DNA of 54,312 bases from an uncultured Prevotellaceae bacterium (GTDB taxonomy: Bacteria; Bacteroidota; Bacteroidia; Bacteroidales; Bacteroidaceae), in the NCBI GenBank assembly GCA_946188395.1, contig CAMHUU010000018.1, forward strand, positions 1 to 54,312. Reading direction: 5' to 3'. Position numbers and translations under genes: made by a program. A model generated the notes under the pieces. That model searched no databases. It saw nothing but the letters and a program-made list of their open reading frames with translations, and was not told where the DNA came from. Below, one piece after another: positions 9,184 to 18,308 of this stretch (position 1 is its first letter; the number at the start of each line of letters is the position of its first letter).

Positions 9184-9213
9184 ACCACACAAACTTTTAT
9201 TTATATTTCCACC

Positions 9214-9254
9214 GTGTTCACGCAAGCTCCGGCTCAGCGTGGACACTTTTTTTT
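9214..9254 (+). terminator. Rho-independent terminator after the FadL-like gene
   Basis: A 10-base stem (GTGTTCACGC with GCGTGGACAC, one G-U pair) around a 13-base loop is followed by eight T residues. It lies 30 bases after the stop codon. Confidence 0.8.
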
Positions 9255-9345
9255 CATCCCCAAGGGCATCTCGCACAAAATTAACACTCTCCAATATATA
9301 GAAAGAAAATATGACCTTTCTCTTGTGTAATCCATCTTTTTTTTG

Positions 9346-9353
9346 TACCTTTG
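9346..9353 (+). promoter_or_regulatory. Promoter -7 box for the GH3 gene
   Basis: TACCTTTG preceded by a T-run, 26 bases before the ATG at 9379. The box also shows that the longer reading from a TTG at 9343 is not the true protein start, since that codon would overlap the promoter. Confidence 0.75.
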
Positions 9354-9378
9354 TAGGCAAATAATAAATAGTATTACT

Positions 9379-11871
9379 ATGTTGAAGCAATTAACCCTTT
9401 CTGCAGTCCTGCTGATGGCAGGAACGACCCTGATGGCTCAGGGTCCGGCCACCTTCCGCGATGCGAAGCTGGAGGCCAAAGTCGAGAAGACACTATCGAA
9501 AATGACGCTGGACGAGAAGATCGGCCAGATGTTGGAACTGAACCTGGACGTGATGGGCAAGATGACCGTCGAGAACGCCAAGGTGGACCGCGAGAAGGTT
9601 CGCTCGGTGCTGCAACAGTACGGCAGGCCGGAAAGCGAGGTAAACGCTATGCTGAAGATGACGGACCAGGAGATTATCGACAAGCTGGGCAACTATCCGG
9701 TGGACATCTACCAGGGCGAGACGAAGCGCATATGGAAGCTGAACGAGACGATGCTGGACACGCTGATTTCGAAATGGAAGGTGGGCTCGATACTGAATGC
9801 CCCTGGCACGCGGGCCCCAAGCGTAGAGCAGTGGCAGGAGTGGATTCAGCTGATTCAGCAGAAGTCGATGAAATATCTGGGCATTCCCGATATCTACGGT
9901 CTGGACCACAACCACGGCGTGACGTACACGCAGGGTGGTACGCTGTTCCCCCAGCCCATCAATCTGGGTGCAACATTTAATACGGAGCTGGCCCGCATCG
10001 GTGCCGAGATTACGGCCAACGAGAGCCGTGCCGCCAACTGTCCGTGGGTGTATAACCCCGTGGTGGACCTGAGTCGCGACCCCCGCTGGCCACGCGTCTA
10101 CGAGAGCTTCGGAGAGGATGCCATCGTGAACTCGAAGATGGTGGTGGCCGAAATCAAGGGCTATCAGGGCGACGACCCCAACCACATCGACCAGTTCCAC
10201 GTGGGAACGAGCACGAAGCACTATTTTGCCTATGGTGCCCCCTGGACGGGTAAGGACCGCACGCCGGCATACTTGTCGCCACAGATGATTCGCGAGAAAT
10301 ATTTCGAGCCCTTCAAGCAGGCTGCCCTGGCTGGCACGCTGACCATGATGGTGAACTCGGCATCGATCAACGGAGTGCCTGTACACGCCTCGTACGAATA
10401 CCTGACGAAATGGCTGAAGGAGGACTTGGGATGGGACGGATTCCTGGTGACCGACTGGGCCGACATCAACAACCTCTTCTCGCGTGAGAAGGTGGCCAAG
10501 GACAAGAAGGACGCTATCCGGATAGCCATCAATGCCGGTATCGACATGTCGATGGACCCCTACAGCGTGGAGTTCTGCGTGCTGCTGAAGGAACTGGTGA
10601 ACGAGGGTAAAGTGAAAATGAGCCGCATCGACGATGCCGTACGCCGCATTCTGCGTGCCAAGTACCGCCTGGGACTCTTCGACAAGCCCAACACGGGCGG
10701 CAAGGGTTTCGAGAAGTTCGGCTCGGACGAGTTTGCCGCCGCTGCCCACCAGGCCGCCGAGGAATCGATGGTACTGCTGAAGAACGAAGGAAATCTCTTA
10801 CCTCTGGATGGTTCAAGGTTCAAGGTTCAAGGTTCAAAGATTCTTTTGACCGGTCCCAACGCCAACCAGATGCGCTGTCTGCACGGCGGTTGGAGCTACA
10901 CGTGGCAGGGTTCGAAGGCCGAGGACCTGTCGGAGAAATACAACACCATCTACGAGGCCCTGTGCAACAAGTATGGCAAGGAGAACATCATCCTGGAGCA
11001 GGGTGTGACGTACAATGAAAACGGTGCCTACTACGACGAGAACGAGCCCGAGATAGAGAAGGCTGTGAAGGCTGCTGCACAGGCCGACGTGATTATTGCC
11101 TGCATCGGCGAGAACTCGTATACGGAGACTCCCGGCAACCTGTCGGACCTGTGGCTATCGAAGAATCAGCGCGACCTGGTGAAGGCACTGGCCAAGACGG
11201 GCAAGCCCATCGTGCTGGTGCTGAACGAGGGCCGTCCGCGCCTGATTGCCGACATCGAGCCGCTGGCCAAGGCCGTCGTGGACATCCTGATACCAGGCAA
11301 CTATGGCGGCGACGCTCTGGCCAACCTGTTGGCCGGCGATGCCAACTTCTCGGGCAAGATGCCATACACCTATCCGCGCGAGATTAACTCGCTGAACACC
11401 TACGACTATAAGGTCAGCGAGGAGGTGGGCACCATGGCTGGCGCCTACAACTACGACGCCAAGGTGAGTCTGCAGTGGCCCTTCGGCTACGGCATGAGCT
11501 ATACAACCTTTGAATACAGCAACCTGCGCGTGGACCGCCAGCAGTTTACCGCCGACGATGTGCTGACCGTCAGTGTGGACGTGAAGAACACGGGCAGCCG
11601 TGCCGGCAAGGAAGCTGTGCTGCTGTATTCGAGTGACCTCGTGGCCAGCATTGTGCCCGACAATCGCCGTCTGCGCGACTTCAGCAAGGTGGCGTTGGAG
11701 CCTGGCGAGACGAAGACGGTGACGTTCCGCCTGCCTGCCAAGGATTTGGCATTCGTCGGCGCCGACTGCCGCTGGACACTGGAAGAAGGTGACTTCGTGC
11801 TGCGCATCGGACGACTGGAGCAAACCATTACGTGCAGCCAGACGAAAGTCTGGGACGAGCCGAACATCTAG
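9379..11871 (+). CDS. Glycoside hydrolase family 3 enzyme, secreted (beta-glucosidase type)
   Basis: An 830-residue protein with an N-terminal signal peptide ending near TTLMAQ (residue 21). The GH3 N-domain contains the KH pair in STKHYFAY (280-281) and the nucleophile region GFLVTDWAD with Asp359. The GH3 C-domain follows, then a fibronectin-III-like domain at the end ([18 protein letters not shown]). Bacteroidetes enzymes of this layout remove beta-linked glucose or xylose from oligosaccharides in the periplasm; the exact substrate is not evident. Residues about 478-487 are encoded by a four-copy heptamer array inserted at the start of the C-domain, between LLPLDG and ILLTGPN. The gene is single, with its own promoter. 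Confidence 0.9.
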   Translation: MLKQLTLSAVLLMAGTTLMAQGPATFRDAKLEAKVEKTLSKMTLDEKIGQMLELNLDVMGKMTVENAKVDREKVRSVLQQYGRPESEVNAMLKMTDQEIIDKLGNYPVDIYQGETKRIWKLNETMLDTLISKWKVGSILNAPGTRAPSVEQWQEWIQLIQQKSMKYLGIPDIYGLDHNHGVTYTQGGTLFPQPINLGATFNTELARIGAEITANESRAANCPWVYNPVVDLSRDPRWPRVYESFGEDAIVNSKMVVAEIKGYQGDDPNHIDQFHVGTSTKHYFAYGAPWTGKDRTPAYLSPQMIREKYFEPFKQAALAGTLTMMVNSASINGVPVHASYEYLTKWLKEDLGWDGFLVTDWADINNLFSREKVAKDKKDAIRIAINAGIDMSMDPYSVEFCVLLKELVNEGKVKMSRIDDAVRRILRAKYRLGLFDKPNTGGKGFEKFGSDEFAAAAHQAAEESMVLLKNEGNLLPLDGSRFKVQGSKILLTGPNANQMRCLHGGWSYTWQGSKAEDLSEKYNTIYEALCNKYGKENIILEQGVTYNENGAYYDENEPEIEKAVKAAAQADVIIACIGENSYTETPGNLSDLWLSKNQRDLVKALAKTGKPIVLVLNEGRPRLIADIEPLAKAVVDILIPGNYGGDALANLLAGDANFSGKMPYTYPREINSLNTYDYKVSEEVGTMAGAYNYDAKVSLQWPFGYGMSYTTFEYSNLRVDRQQFTADDVLTVSVDVKNTGSRAGKEAVLLYSSDLVASIVPDNRRLRDFSKVALEPGETKTVTFRLPAKDLAFVGADCRWTLEEGDFVLRIGRLEQTITCSQTKVWDEPNI
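10811..10838 (+). repeat. Heptameric tandem array inside the GH3 reading frame
   Basis: Units GTTCAAG, GTTCAAG, GTTCAAG and GTTCAAA. They encode an extra [13 protein letters not shown] stretch in the linker just before the second GH3 domain. The unit resembles that of the intergenic array at 11894-11925 downstream of the same gene. Confidence 0.85.
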
Positions 11872-11893
11872 AGGCGAGGAGTTAACAAATCAT

Positions 11894-11925
11894 AAAGTTC
11901 AAAGTTCAAAGTTCAAAGTTCAAAG
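11894..11925. repeat. Heptameric tandem array between the GH3 and DUF2723 genes
   Basis: Four perfect AAAGTTC units and a partial fifth (AAAG). It ends 10 bases before the -7 box of the next gene and therefore covers its -33 region. Confidence 0.88.
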
Positions 11926-11934
11926 TAAAAGAGG

Positions 11935-11942
11935 TACCTTTG
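11935..11942 (+). promoter_or_regulatory. Promoter -7 box for the DUF2723 gene
   Basis: TACCTTTG, 25 bases before the ATG at 11967. The expected -33 position falls inside the heptamer array. Confidence 0.7.
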
Positions 11943-11966
11943 CAGGATAATTTTTAAAAAACGACA

Positions 11967-14900
11967 ATGAAACAATTCAGACTCGTGGACAATATCTTGG
12001 GCTGGCTGGCTTTTGCCATTGCTGCTTTCGTATATTGTTCTACTATCGAACCGACGGCCTCGTTCTGGGACTGTCCGGAATTTATCTCTACAGGTTACAA
12101 ACTGGAAATCGGCCACCCCCCTGGGGCACCATTCTTCATGCTGACAGCCAATCTGTTCTCGCAGTTTGCCAGCGACCCCAGCCAAGTGGCCTATATGGTG
12201 AACATGATGAGTGCACTGCTTTCGGCAGCCACCATTCTGTTCTTGTTTTGGACCATTTCGCACCTGGTACGGCGCCTGTTGATCAGGCAAGAGGACTTCT
12301 TCAGGTCTTCCACACTGGCTGAGCTGGGCCTCAGCAAGATCATTGCCATTGAAGCCTCGGCCATGGTGGGCGCACTGATCTATACGTTCAGCGACACCTT
12401 CTGGTTCTCGGCAGTCGAAGGCGAGGTCTATGCCTATTCGTCGGCCTTTACGGCAGTGGTATTCTGGTTGATTCTGAAATGGGAAGACCAGGCTGACCAG
12501 CCCCATGCCGACCGATGGCTGGTGCTGATTATGTATATGACGGGCCTCTCCATCGGTGTACACCTGCTGAACCTGCTGTGTCTGCCTGCCATCGTATTGG
12601 TGTACTACTATCGTAAGTTCCCAACTGACGATCCCAAGCGCGACCTGAAGGGAAGCCTCATCGCATTGTTCATATCAATTGTCATCCTGGCTGCTGTGCT
12701 CTATGGTGTCGTTCCTGGCATCGTGCAGGTGGGCGGATGGTTCGAGCTGTTGTTCGTCAACATACTTGGCATGCCGTTCAATACGGGCGAAATCGTCTAC
12801 ATCTTCCTGCTGATCGGCATCACTGTATGGGCCATCTACGAGACCTACAACGATATGAACGAGAAACGTCAGAACATTGCCTTCCTGCTGGCTGTAGCCA
12901 TGCTGGGTATTCCGTTCTACGGACACGGCTGGCTGTCGGTCATTATCGGTATCGTTGTGCTGGCTGTCATGTGGTTCGTGCTCAGCTACAAGAAACAGGG
13001 CAAAGCCCTCGTCACAGCACGCATCAAGAACACTTCGCTGCTCTGTATGCTGATGCTGATGATTGGCTACTCGTCGTATGCACTCATTGTCATCCGTTCG
13101 GCAGCCAATCCGCCTATGGACCAGAACTCGCCAGAGGACATCTTCACCTTAGGTGAATACTTGGGTCGCGAACAGTACGGCCAGCGTCCGCTGTTCTACG
13201 GACAGGCCTACACGTCGCAGGTGGCGCTGGAACAGGACGGCAACTACTGCAAGCCTGTCATGACCACGGGCGACCCCGTCTGGCAGCGCAAGGAGAAGGC
13301 TTCGCCCGACGAGAAGGACGAATACTTCGTAGTACGCACCAAAGATGAATACAAATATGCCCAGAACATGCTGTTCCCACGTATGTACAGTTCAGCACAC
13401 CGTGCACAGTACGAAAGTTGGATGGGCGGCGTCGACGGTCACGAAGAGGTGTTCGACCGCTGCGGCGAGAGTGTCATCGTCAAGGTGCCGTCGCAGTTCG
13501 AGAACCTGCGATTCTTCATCAGCTACCAGTGTAATTTCATGTACTGGCGCTACTTCATGTGGAACTTTGCTGGTCGTCAGAACGATCTGCAGGGCAACGG
13601 TGAACCTGAGCACGGCAACTGGCTCAGTGGTTTCAGCTGGCTTGACAACTGGCGTCTGGGTAATCAGGACTGGCTGCCTGACGAGCTGAAAGAGAACAAG
13701 GGACATAACGTGTTCTATTGCCTGCCGCTGATTCTGGGACTCATCGGACTGTTCTGGCAGTCGCTAGCCAAGCACTTCAACAATGCTAAGGACCAGACGG
13801 GTATCCGTCAGTTCTGGGTAGTGTTCTTCCTGTTCTTCATGACGGGACTGGCCATCGTCATCTACCTGAACCAGACACCTTCACAGCCACGTGAACGTGA
13901 CTATGCCTATGCAGGCTCGTTCTATGCCTTTGCCATCTGGTGTGGCATGGGTGTTGCCGCTATCATCGAATTGATAAGGGAAAAGCTGAAGAAGGTAAAT
14001 CCCGTCATTCTAGCATCTCTTGTATCACTCGTATGTCTAGCCGTTCCTGTACAGATGGCTTCTCAGACGTGGGACGACCACGACCGCAGCGGACGCTACA
14101 CCTGCCGCGACTTCGGACAGAACTACCTGATGTCGCTGCAACAGGAGGGCAATCCGATTATCTATACCAACGGCGATAACGACACCTTCCCCCTGTGGTA
14201 TAATCAGGATGTGGAAGGCGTGCGCACCGATGCCCGTGTGTGCAACCTGTCGTATCTGCAGACCGACTGGTACATCGACCAGATGCGCCGTCCGGCCTAC
14301 GACTCGCCTTCGGTGCCCATCTCGTGGGAGCGTATTGAATATTGTGCTGGAACCAACGAATATGTGACCGTGGAGCCTGCCATGAAGGAGGCTGTGCTGG
14401 AGCACTATCGTGAGAATCCGGAGCAGGCTCGCGAGCAGTTTGGCGACGATCCCTTCGAGCTGAAGAACGTGCTGAAATACTGGGTACGTTCGAAGAACAA
14501 GGACCTGCACGTCATTCCTACAGATACCATCTACATGACCATCGACAAGGACGCTGTCCGTAAAAGCGGCATGATGATGGCTTCAGACTCCATCCCTGAC
14601 AAGATGGTTATCTCGCTGGCCGGCAAGCATGCTTTGTACAAGGGCGACTTGATGATTCTCGAGATGCTCGCCGAGTGTAACTGGGTACGTCCCATCTATG
14701 TGGCCGTATCGGTGGGCGAGGACAACTACATCAATCTGGGCGACAACACCATCACCGAAGGTCTGGTATACCGTATCTCGCCGTTCACCACCAGCAATGG
14801 CGGAAAGAACATTGAAGGCGTGAAGAACTTCGATACCAAGCGCACGTACGACAACATTATGCACCGCTTCAAGTTCGGAGGCATCGACCAGAAGGGCATC

Positions 14901-15356
14901 TACCTCGACGAGACGGTGATGCGCATGTGCTATACCCATCGTCGCATCATGGCCAAGTTGGCGCTGGAGCTCATCAACGAGGGTGAGGACAAGAAGGCCG
15001 AAGAGGTGTTACGCTATACTGCCAAGCAGATTCCGTCGTATAACGTTCCCAACAACTACGCGTCAGGATCGCTCGATATGGCTCGTGCCTGGGTGACGCT
15101 GGGCAACAACAAAGAAGCCATGGAGCTCATCAACGACCTGTGGAAGACCAGCAGCCAGTATATGAAATGGTACTGCACGCTGAGCGGCTACCACTTCGAG
15201 GCTTCTGCCAACGACTGCGCCGTTCAGATGTATATCATGCAGCAACTCATCGCACTGGCAGACGGCTTCGACCAGAAATGGGCCGACAGCCACATGAAAG
15301 AACTGGGCGAAATGGCTGCTGTATACCAGCAGAAAGGCGGTAATCTGGGATTCTAA
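11967..15356 (+). CDS. DUF2723 polytopic membrane protein (TMEM260-like, probable GT-C fold)
   Basis: A 1129-residue protein. The first half, to about residue 720, carries many membrane helices. It opens with the DUF2723 signature YCSTIEPTASFWDCPEFIST followed by GHPPGAPFF at about 50. The C-terminal 400 residues are soluble, contain YTNGDNDTFPLWYNQDVEGV and end in a TPR-like helical region. The family is related to human TMEM260, a protein O-mannosyltransferase, and the early acidic motif (Asp and Glu in FWDCPEF) fits a GT-C enzyme using a lipid-linked sugar donor. A role in protein O-glycosylation is therefore likely but inferred. A 20-base gap carrying heptamer-like repeats leads to the deacetylase gene. 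Confidence 0.85.
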   Translation: MKQFRLVDNILGWLAFAIAAFVYCSTIEPTASFWDCPEFISTGYKLEIGHPPGAPFFMLTANLFSQFASDPSQVAYMVNMMSALLSAATILFLFWTISHLVRRLLIRQEDFFRSSTLAELGLSKIIAIEASAMVGALIYTFSDTFWFSAVEGEVYAYSSAFTAVVFWLILKWEDQADQPHADRWLVLIMYMTGLSIGVHLLNLLCLPAIVLVYYYRKFPTDDPKRDLKGSLIALFISIVILAAVLYGVVPGIVQVGGWFELLFVNILGMPFNTGEIVYIFLLIGITVWAIYETYNDMNEKRQNIAFLLAVAMLGIPFYGHGWLSVIIGIVVLAVMWFVLSYKKQGKALVTARIKNTSLLCMLMLMIGYSSYALIVIRSAANPPMDQNSPEDIFTLGEYLGREQYGQRPLFYGQAYTSQVALEQDGNYCKPVMTTGDPVWQRKEKASPDEKDEYFVVRTKDEYKYAQNMLFPRMYSSAHRAQYESWMGGVDGHEEVFDRCGESVIVKVPSQFENLRFFISYQCNFMYWRYFMWNFAGRQNDLQGNGEPEHGNWLSGFSWLDNWRLGNQDWLPDELKENKGHNVFYCLPLILGLIGLFWQSLAKHFNNAKDQTGIRQFWVVFFLFFMTGLAIVIYLNQTPSQPRERDYAYAGSFYAFAIWCGMGVAAIIELIREKLKKVNPVILASLVSLVCLAVPVQMASQTWDDHDRSGRYTCRDFGQNYLMSLQQEGNPIIYTNGDNDTFPLWYNQDVEGVRTDARVCNLSYLQTDWYIDQMRRPAYDSPSVPISWERIEYCAGTNEYVTVEPAMKEAVLEHYRENPEQAREQFGDDPFELKNVLKYWVRSKNKDLHVIPTDTIYMTIDKDAVRKSGMMMASDSIPDKMVISLAGKHALYKGDLMILEMLAECNWVRPIYVAVSVGEDNYINLGDNTITEGLVYRISPFTTSNGGKNIEGVKNFDTKRTYDNIMHRFKFGGIDQKGIYLDETVMRMCYTHRRIMAKLALELINEGEDKKAEEVLRYTAKQIPSYNVPNNYASGSLDMARAWVTLGNNKEAMELINDLWKTSSQYMKWYCTLSGYHFEASANDCAVQMYIMQQLIALADGFDQKWADSHMKELGEMAAVYQQKGGNLGF

Positions 15357-15374
15357 CGGTTAATGGTTATTGGT
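15354..15374. repeat. Heptameric array between the DUF2723 and deacetylase genes
   Basis: Units TAACGGT, TAATGGT and TATTGGT. The first contains the stop codon of the upstream gene; the array ends two bases before the next ATG. Confidence 0.6.
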
Positions 15375-15376
15375 GA

Positions 15377-15988
15377 ATGATTATCGAGCAACCCTCCATC
15401 TGGCTACGCTGGATATATCCTAATGCGCTGTGGCGTATGGACCGTCAGGAGAAGGCTGTCTATCTGACCTTCGACGACGGACCCATACCCGAGGCGACAC
15501 CATGGATTCTCGACGTGCTGAAGGAATACGGCGTCAAGGCCACCTTCTTCATGGTGGGCGACAACGCACGCAAGTACCCTGAACTGCACCAGCGCGTAAT
15601 CGACGAGGGGCATCGCATCGGCAATCATACGCATAACCATATTGGCGGTTTCAGCCATACCATCAAAGAGTATAGCTATAATGTCGAAAAGGCCAATGCC
15701 TATCTGCACACCAATCTGGTACGCCCCCCTCATGGTTGGATGCGCATAGGCCAGTATGCCTGGCTGTCGCGCAAGTTCCGCATCGTCATGTGGGACCTCG
15801 TGACGCGCGACTACTCAAAATGGATGACGGCAGACGACGTGCTGAACAACGTAAAGCGCTATGCCCGCAATGGCAGCATCATCACTTTCCACGACTCGCT
15901 GAAGAGTATTGAGAAACTCAGGACTGCCCTACCCCAAGCCATCGAATGGCTCAAGAAAGAAGGCTATGCGTTCAAGATTTTCGAATAG
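15377..15988 (+). CDS. Polysaccharide deacetylase (NodB domain, CE4)
   Basis: A compact 203-residue protein consisting of a NodB domain. Motif 1 TFDDGP is at residues 31-36 (catalytic base and metal Asp), and motif 2 lies in GNHTHNHIG with the metal-binding His84 and His88. RPPHG at about residue 115 matches motif 3, where RPPyG is usual. CE4 enzymes remove N- or O-acetyl groups from peptidoglycan, chitin-like or xylan chains with a divalent metal. No signal peptide is evident, so it may be cytoplasmic or exported in an unusual way. It probably shares the DUF2723 transcript and ends at a strong terminator. Confidence 0.88.
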   Translation: MIIEQPSIWLRWIYPNALWRMDRQEKAVYLTFDDGPIPEATPWILDVLKEYGVKATFFMVGDNARKYPELHQRVIDEGHRIGNHTHNHIGGFSHTIKEYSYNVEKANAYLHTNLVRPPHGWMRIGQYAWLSRKFRIVMWDLVTRDYSKWMTADDVLNNVKRYARNGSIITFHDSLKSIEKLRTALPQAIEWLKKEGYAFKIFE

Positions 15989-16009
15989 CCTCTGACTGAC
16001 AAACATAAG

Positions 16010-16048
16010 GAAAGCCCCCAGCTCGGAAAGAGTTGGGGGCTTTCTTTT
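16010..16048. terminator. Bidirectional terminator between the deacetylase and rhaD
   Basis: GAAAGCCCCCA pairs with TGGGGGCTTTC (11 bp, extended by further pairs near the loop) and TTTT follows on the plus strand. It lies between the ends of two convergent genes and could serve both. Confidence 0.85.
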
Positions 16049-16080
16049 ACCTTTTTACTTTTGTACCTTTTTACCCTTCA
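16049..16080. repeat. Octameric array after the terminator
   Basis: Units ACCTTTTT, ACTTTTGT, ACCTTTTT and ACCCTTCA have an 8-base period. The array abuts the rhaD stop codon and belongs to the same family as 7712-7735 and 40866-40897. Confidence 0.7.
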
Positions 16081-16081
16081 A

Positions 16082-16903
16082 TCAGCAGGGGCGTTTCTTC
16101 GGCAGATTGAACACATCCTGCACTTCCTTCATCTGTTCATCTGTCATGCCGTCGGGCTCGCTGCCCATGGCACGGGCGCACATATAGATATTGGCAGCCT
16201 TGCACAGCACGTCGGTCTGGTCGAAGGCATCCATGATGTCTGTTCCCACAGCTACAGTACCGTGTTTCTCCCACATCACAACATCATGGGTCTTGATCTG
16301 CTCGAGTGTTGCCTCAGCCAAATCTACTGATGATGGCAGAGCGTAAGGAACGATACCGATGCCAAGTGGTGCAAATGCCAGCGTCTCAGGAATCATCGAC
16401 CACAGCACGCGAGTCATCTCGTCACCCTTCAGGAAGCGCTGGATATGACTCATGGCCACCAACTCGATGGGGTGCGTGTGCAGGGTAGCCTTGTAGCACG
16501 AACCCGTCTCGAGCAGATAGTTCTGCAGCGCCAGGTGAGTAGGCAACTCTGAGGTAGGCACCACGTTCTCGTCGGCAATGACCTCGTAAGAGGCACAGTC
16601 GTCGAGAATACGGATGATAGAACCGTTCTGCATGGGTTCCTTGGCCAGGTCGCGCATGCGCTTGCCCGTACCTTTACAATAGAAATACTTTCCCTTCAGC
16701 TGGGGCAGCACCATACCAATCTGCTTAACTTCGCTGATTGCGGGCATAGCCTTGCACTCGTCATCCATAAACTCGGTGACGTTGACGGTGATGTTACCAC
16801 CGTTACGCTCAGCCCATCCTTTCTGCCAGAGGTAACCAGTAACCTCAGCAATCTGATAAACAACGGCCTTCAACTGTTCGCGGCCTTCTAATATACTTTT
16901 CAT
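16082..16903 (-). CDS. rhaD: Rhamnulose-1-phosphate aldolase
   Basis: A 273-residue class II aldolase that splits L-rhamnulose 1-phosphate into dihydroxyacetone phosphate and L-lactaldehyde. The zinc ligands of the E. coli enzyme (His141, His143, His212) correspond to His142 and His144 in LHTHPIE and His214 in WEKHG. The catalytic Glu117 corresponds to Glu119 in TSELPTH. The N-terminal GGNITV phosphate-binding segment is also present. It is the last gene of the minus-strand rhamnose operon. No lactaldehyde reductase gene accompanies it in this window. Confidence 0.95.
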   Translation of the reverse strand: MKSILEGREQLKAVVYQIAEVTGYLWQKGWAERNGGNITVNVTEFMDDECKAMPAISEVKQIGMVLPQLKGKYFYCKGTGKRMRDLAKEPMQNGSIIRILDDCASYEVIADENVVPTSELPTHLALQNYLLETGSCYKATLHTHPIELVAMSHIQRFLKGDEMTRVLWSMIPETLAFAPLGIGIVPYALPSSVDLAEATLEQIKTHDVVMWEKHGTVAVGTDIMDAFDQTDVLCKAANIYMCARAMGSEPDGMTDEQMKEVQDVFNLPKKRPC

Positions 16904-16906
16904 TTT

Positions 16907-16937
16907 ATTCGATATTTCGTTATTTCGATATTTCGAA
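16907..16937. repeat. Octamer-like repeat between rhaD and the porter gene
   Basis: ATTCGAT is followed by ATTTCGTT, ATTTCGAT and ATTTCGAA, an 8-base period in the 36-base gap. Confidence 0.65.
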
Positions 16938-16939
16938 GA

Positions 16940-18274
16940 TTAATAATTCTCTCCGTATCTTTCTTTCGTGATATCCTCCAGGGCACGGCCACGGGTGTTG
17001 GGGACTCCAAGGAAGCCCACAACGAGCGAGATGGCCAGCAGGGCAATCATGCAGAAAGCAGCGATAGTAAAGCCCTCGCCGTTCTCACCATAGATATAGG
17101 TGAAGATGAGACCCCAAACAGCCGAAAGACCACGGACGATGAAGAACATCAGTCCCTGGGCACCAGCACGGAACTTGGCTGGGAACAACTCAGAACCCCA
17201 CAGCGCATAGAAGATCTGTGGCGACGAACCGCCCTGCACACCCCACAGAATAGCGAAAAGCCACAGGCCCACCATGCCATTGACACCAATGGTAACGATG
17301 ACCAGCCAAGCAGCAATAGCCACCAGAAGTCCGAAGGTGTAGATGGCCTTATGCGATGTCTTGTCGATGAGTTTCGACACGACGAACGTCACAGCCACGA
17401 TGATGAACCACTGGATGCAGTTCATCCAGTTAGCCTGCTCGTTAGAGACGCCACCAGCCGTCTCGTAGATGTGCGGCTGGAAGAATCCCATAACAGATGC
17501 GACGAGGTTCCACGTCAGATAGATGGTAGCGAGGAAGACCACTGTGCGTACGGCAATCTTGTTGGAGAACAGCACCTTGATATTATCCAAGAGACCTGTC
17601 TTCTCGGCAGAATCTTTCTGAGCGGTAAACTCAGCGCTCTCCTGCAGCTGACGCTGCAAGTTCCACGCAATGAACGCCACAATGAACAGGGTAAAGAACA
17701 CGATGCGCGACGAGAAGGCATTAACAGCCTCCTGCGACATATCGGCACCGCCAAACAGATGCGCTACAGACTCTACCCAGCCGAACAGGTAACCGCCAGG
17801 AGCAAAAAGCATACCAAACAAGAGGATACACATAGGTCCGAAGCCCCACGACATCTGCGAAATACAGATGTTGCGACCACGGTTATTGACCTCTGACGAC
17901 TCAGAGATGTAGGTCCACGAAGCAGGAACGCCCACACCAACTGATATACCTGTTACAAGGAATCCAGCCAACAGCATGGGGAAATTCATCGAGAACATGA
18001 TGAGCAGTACACCCGTCATATAAACCAGCAGGTTGTAGGTGAAGATAAACTTACGACCATACTTATCAGCCAGGAATCCGCCGATGATGGCACCGATGGC
18101 GGCACCCAGACAGTTGGCCGAAATGAAGTTCAACCAACCGAGATGTACCTCAGAGAGTCCCAGGTAGTTCTGCCACAAGGTTAGGCCCGATGCACCAGCG
18201 ACAATGGCGCCTGCATCGAGATAATTGGTAAGAGACACTGCAATGGTGCTCTTCAAAGAACCAGAATTAGCCAT
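16940..18274 (-). CDS. MFS sugar porter, probable L-rhamnose transporter
   Basis: A 444-residue protein with about 12 membrane helices. The loop 2-3 signature of the major facilitator superfamily is GGFLADKYGRK at residues 65-75. The inner loop between helices 6 and 7 is hydrophilic (residues about 205-230). It occupies the transporter position in a rhamnose operon but is not related to the RhaT symporter family, which has a different fold and no such signature. Import of L-rhamnose, or of a small rhamnose-containing sugar, across the inner membrane is inferred from position only. Confidence 0.85.
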   Translation of the reverse strand: MANSGSLKSTIAVSLTNYLDAGAIVAGASGLTLWQNYLGLSEVHLGWLNFISANCLGAAIGAIIGGFLADKYGRKFIFTYNLLVYMTGVLLIMFSMNFPMLLAGFLVTGISVGVGVPASWTYISESSEVNNRGRNICISQMSWGFGPMCILLFGMLFAPGGYLFGWVESVAHLFGGADMSQEAVNAFSSRIVFFTLFIVAFIAWNLQRQLQESAEFTAQKDSAEKTGLLDNIKVLFSNKIAVRTVVFLATIYLTWNLVASVMGFFQPHIYETAGGVSNEQANWMNCIQWFIIVAVTFVVSKLIDKTSHKAIYTFGLLVAIAAWLVIVTIGVNGMVGLWLFAILWGVQGGSSPQIFYALWGSELFPAKFRAGAQGLMFFIVRGLSAVWGLIFTYIYGENGEGFTIAAFCMIALLAISLVVGFLGVPNTRGRALEDITKERYGENY

Positions 18275-18280
18275 TTTTCT

Positions 18281-18308
18281 TAATTCTTAACTCTTAATTC
18301 TTAATTAT
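18281..18308. repeat. Heptameric array between the porter and isomerase genes
   Basis: Units TAATTCT, TAACTCT, TAATTCT and TAATTAT have a strict 7-base period. The last unit overlaps the TAG stop of the isomerase gene. Confidence 0.82.
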
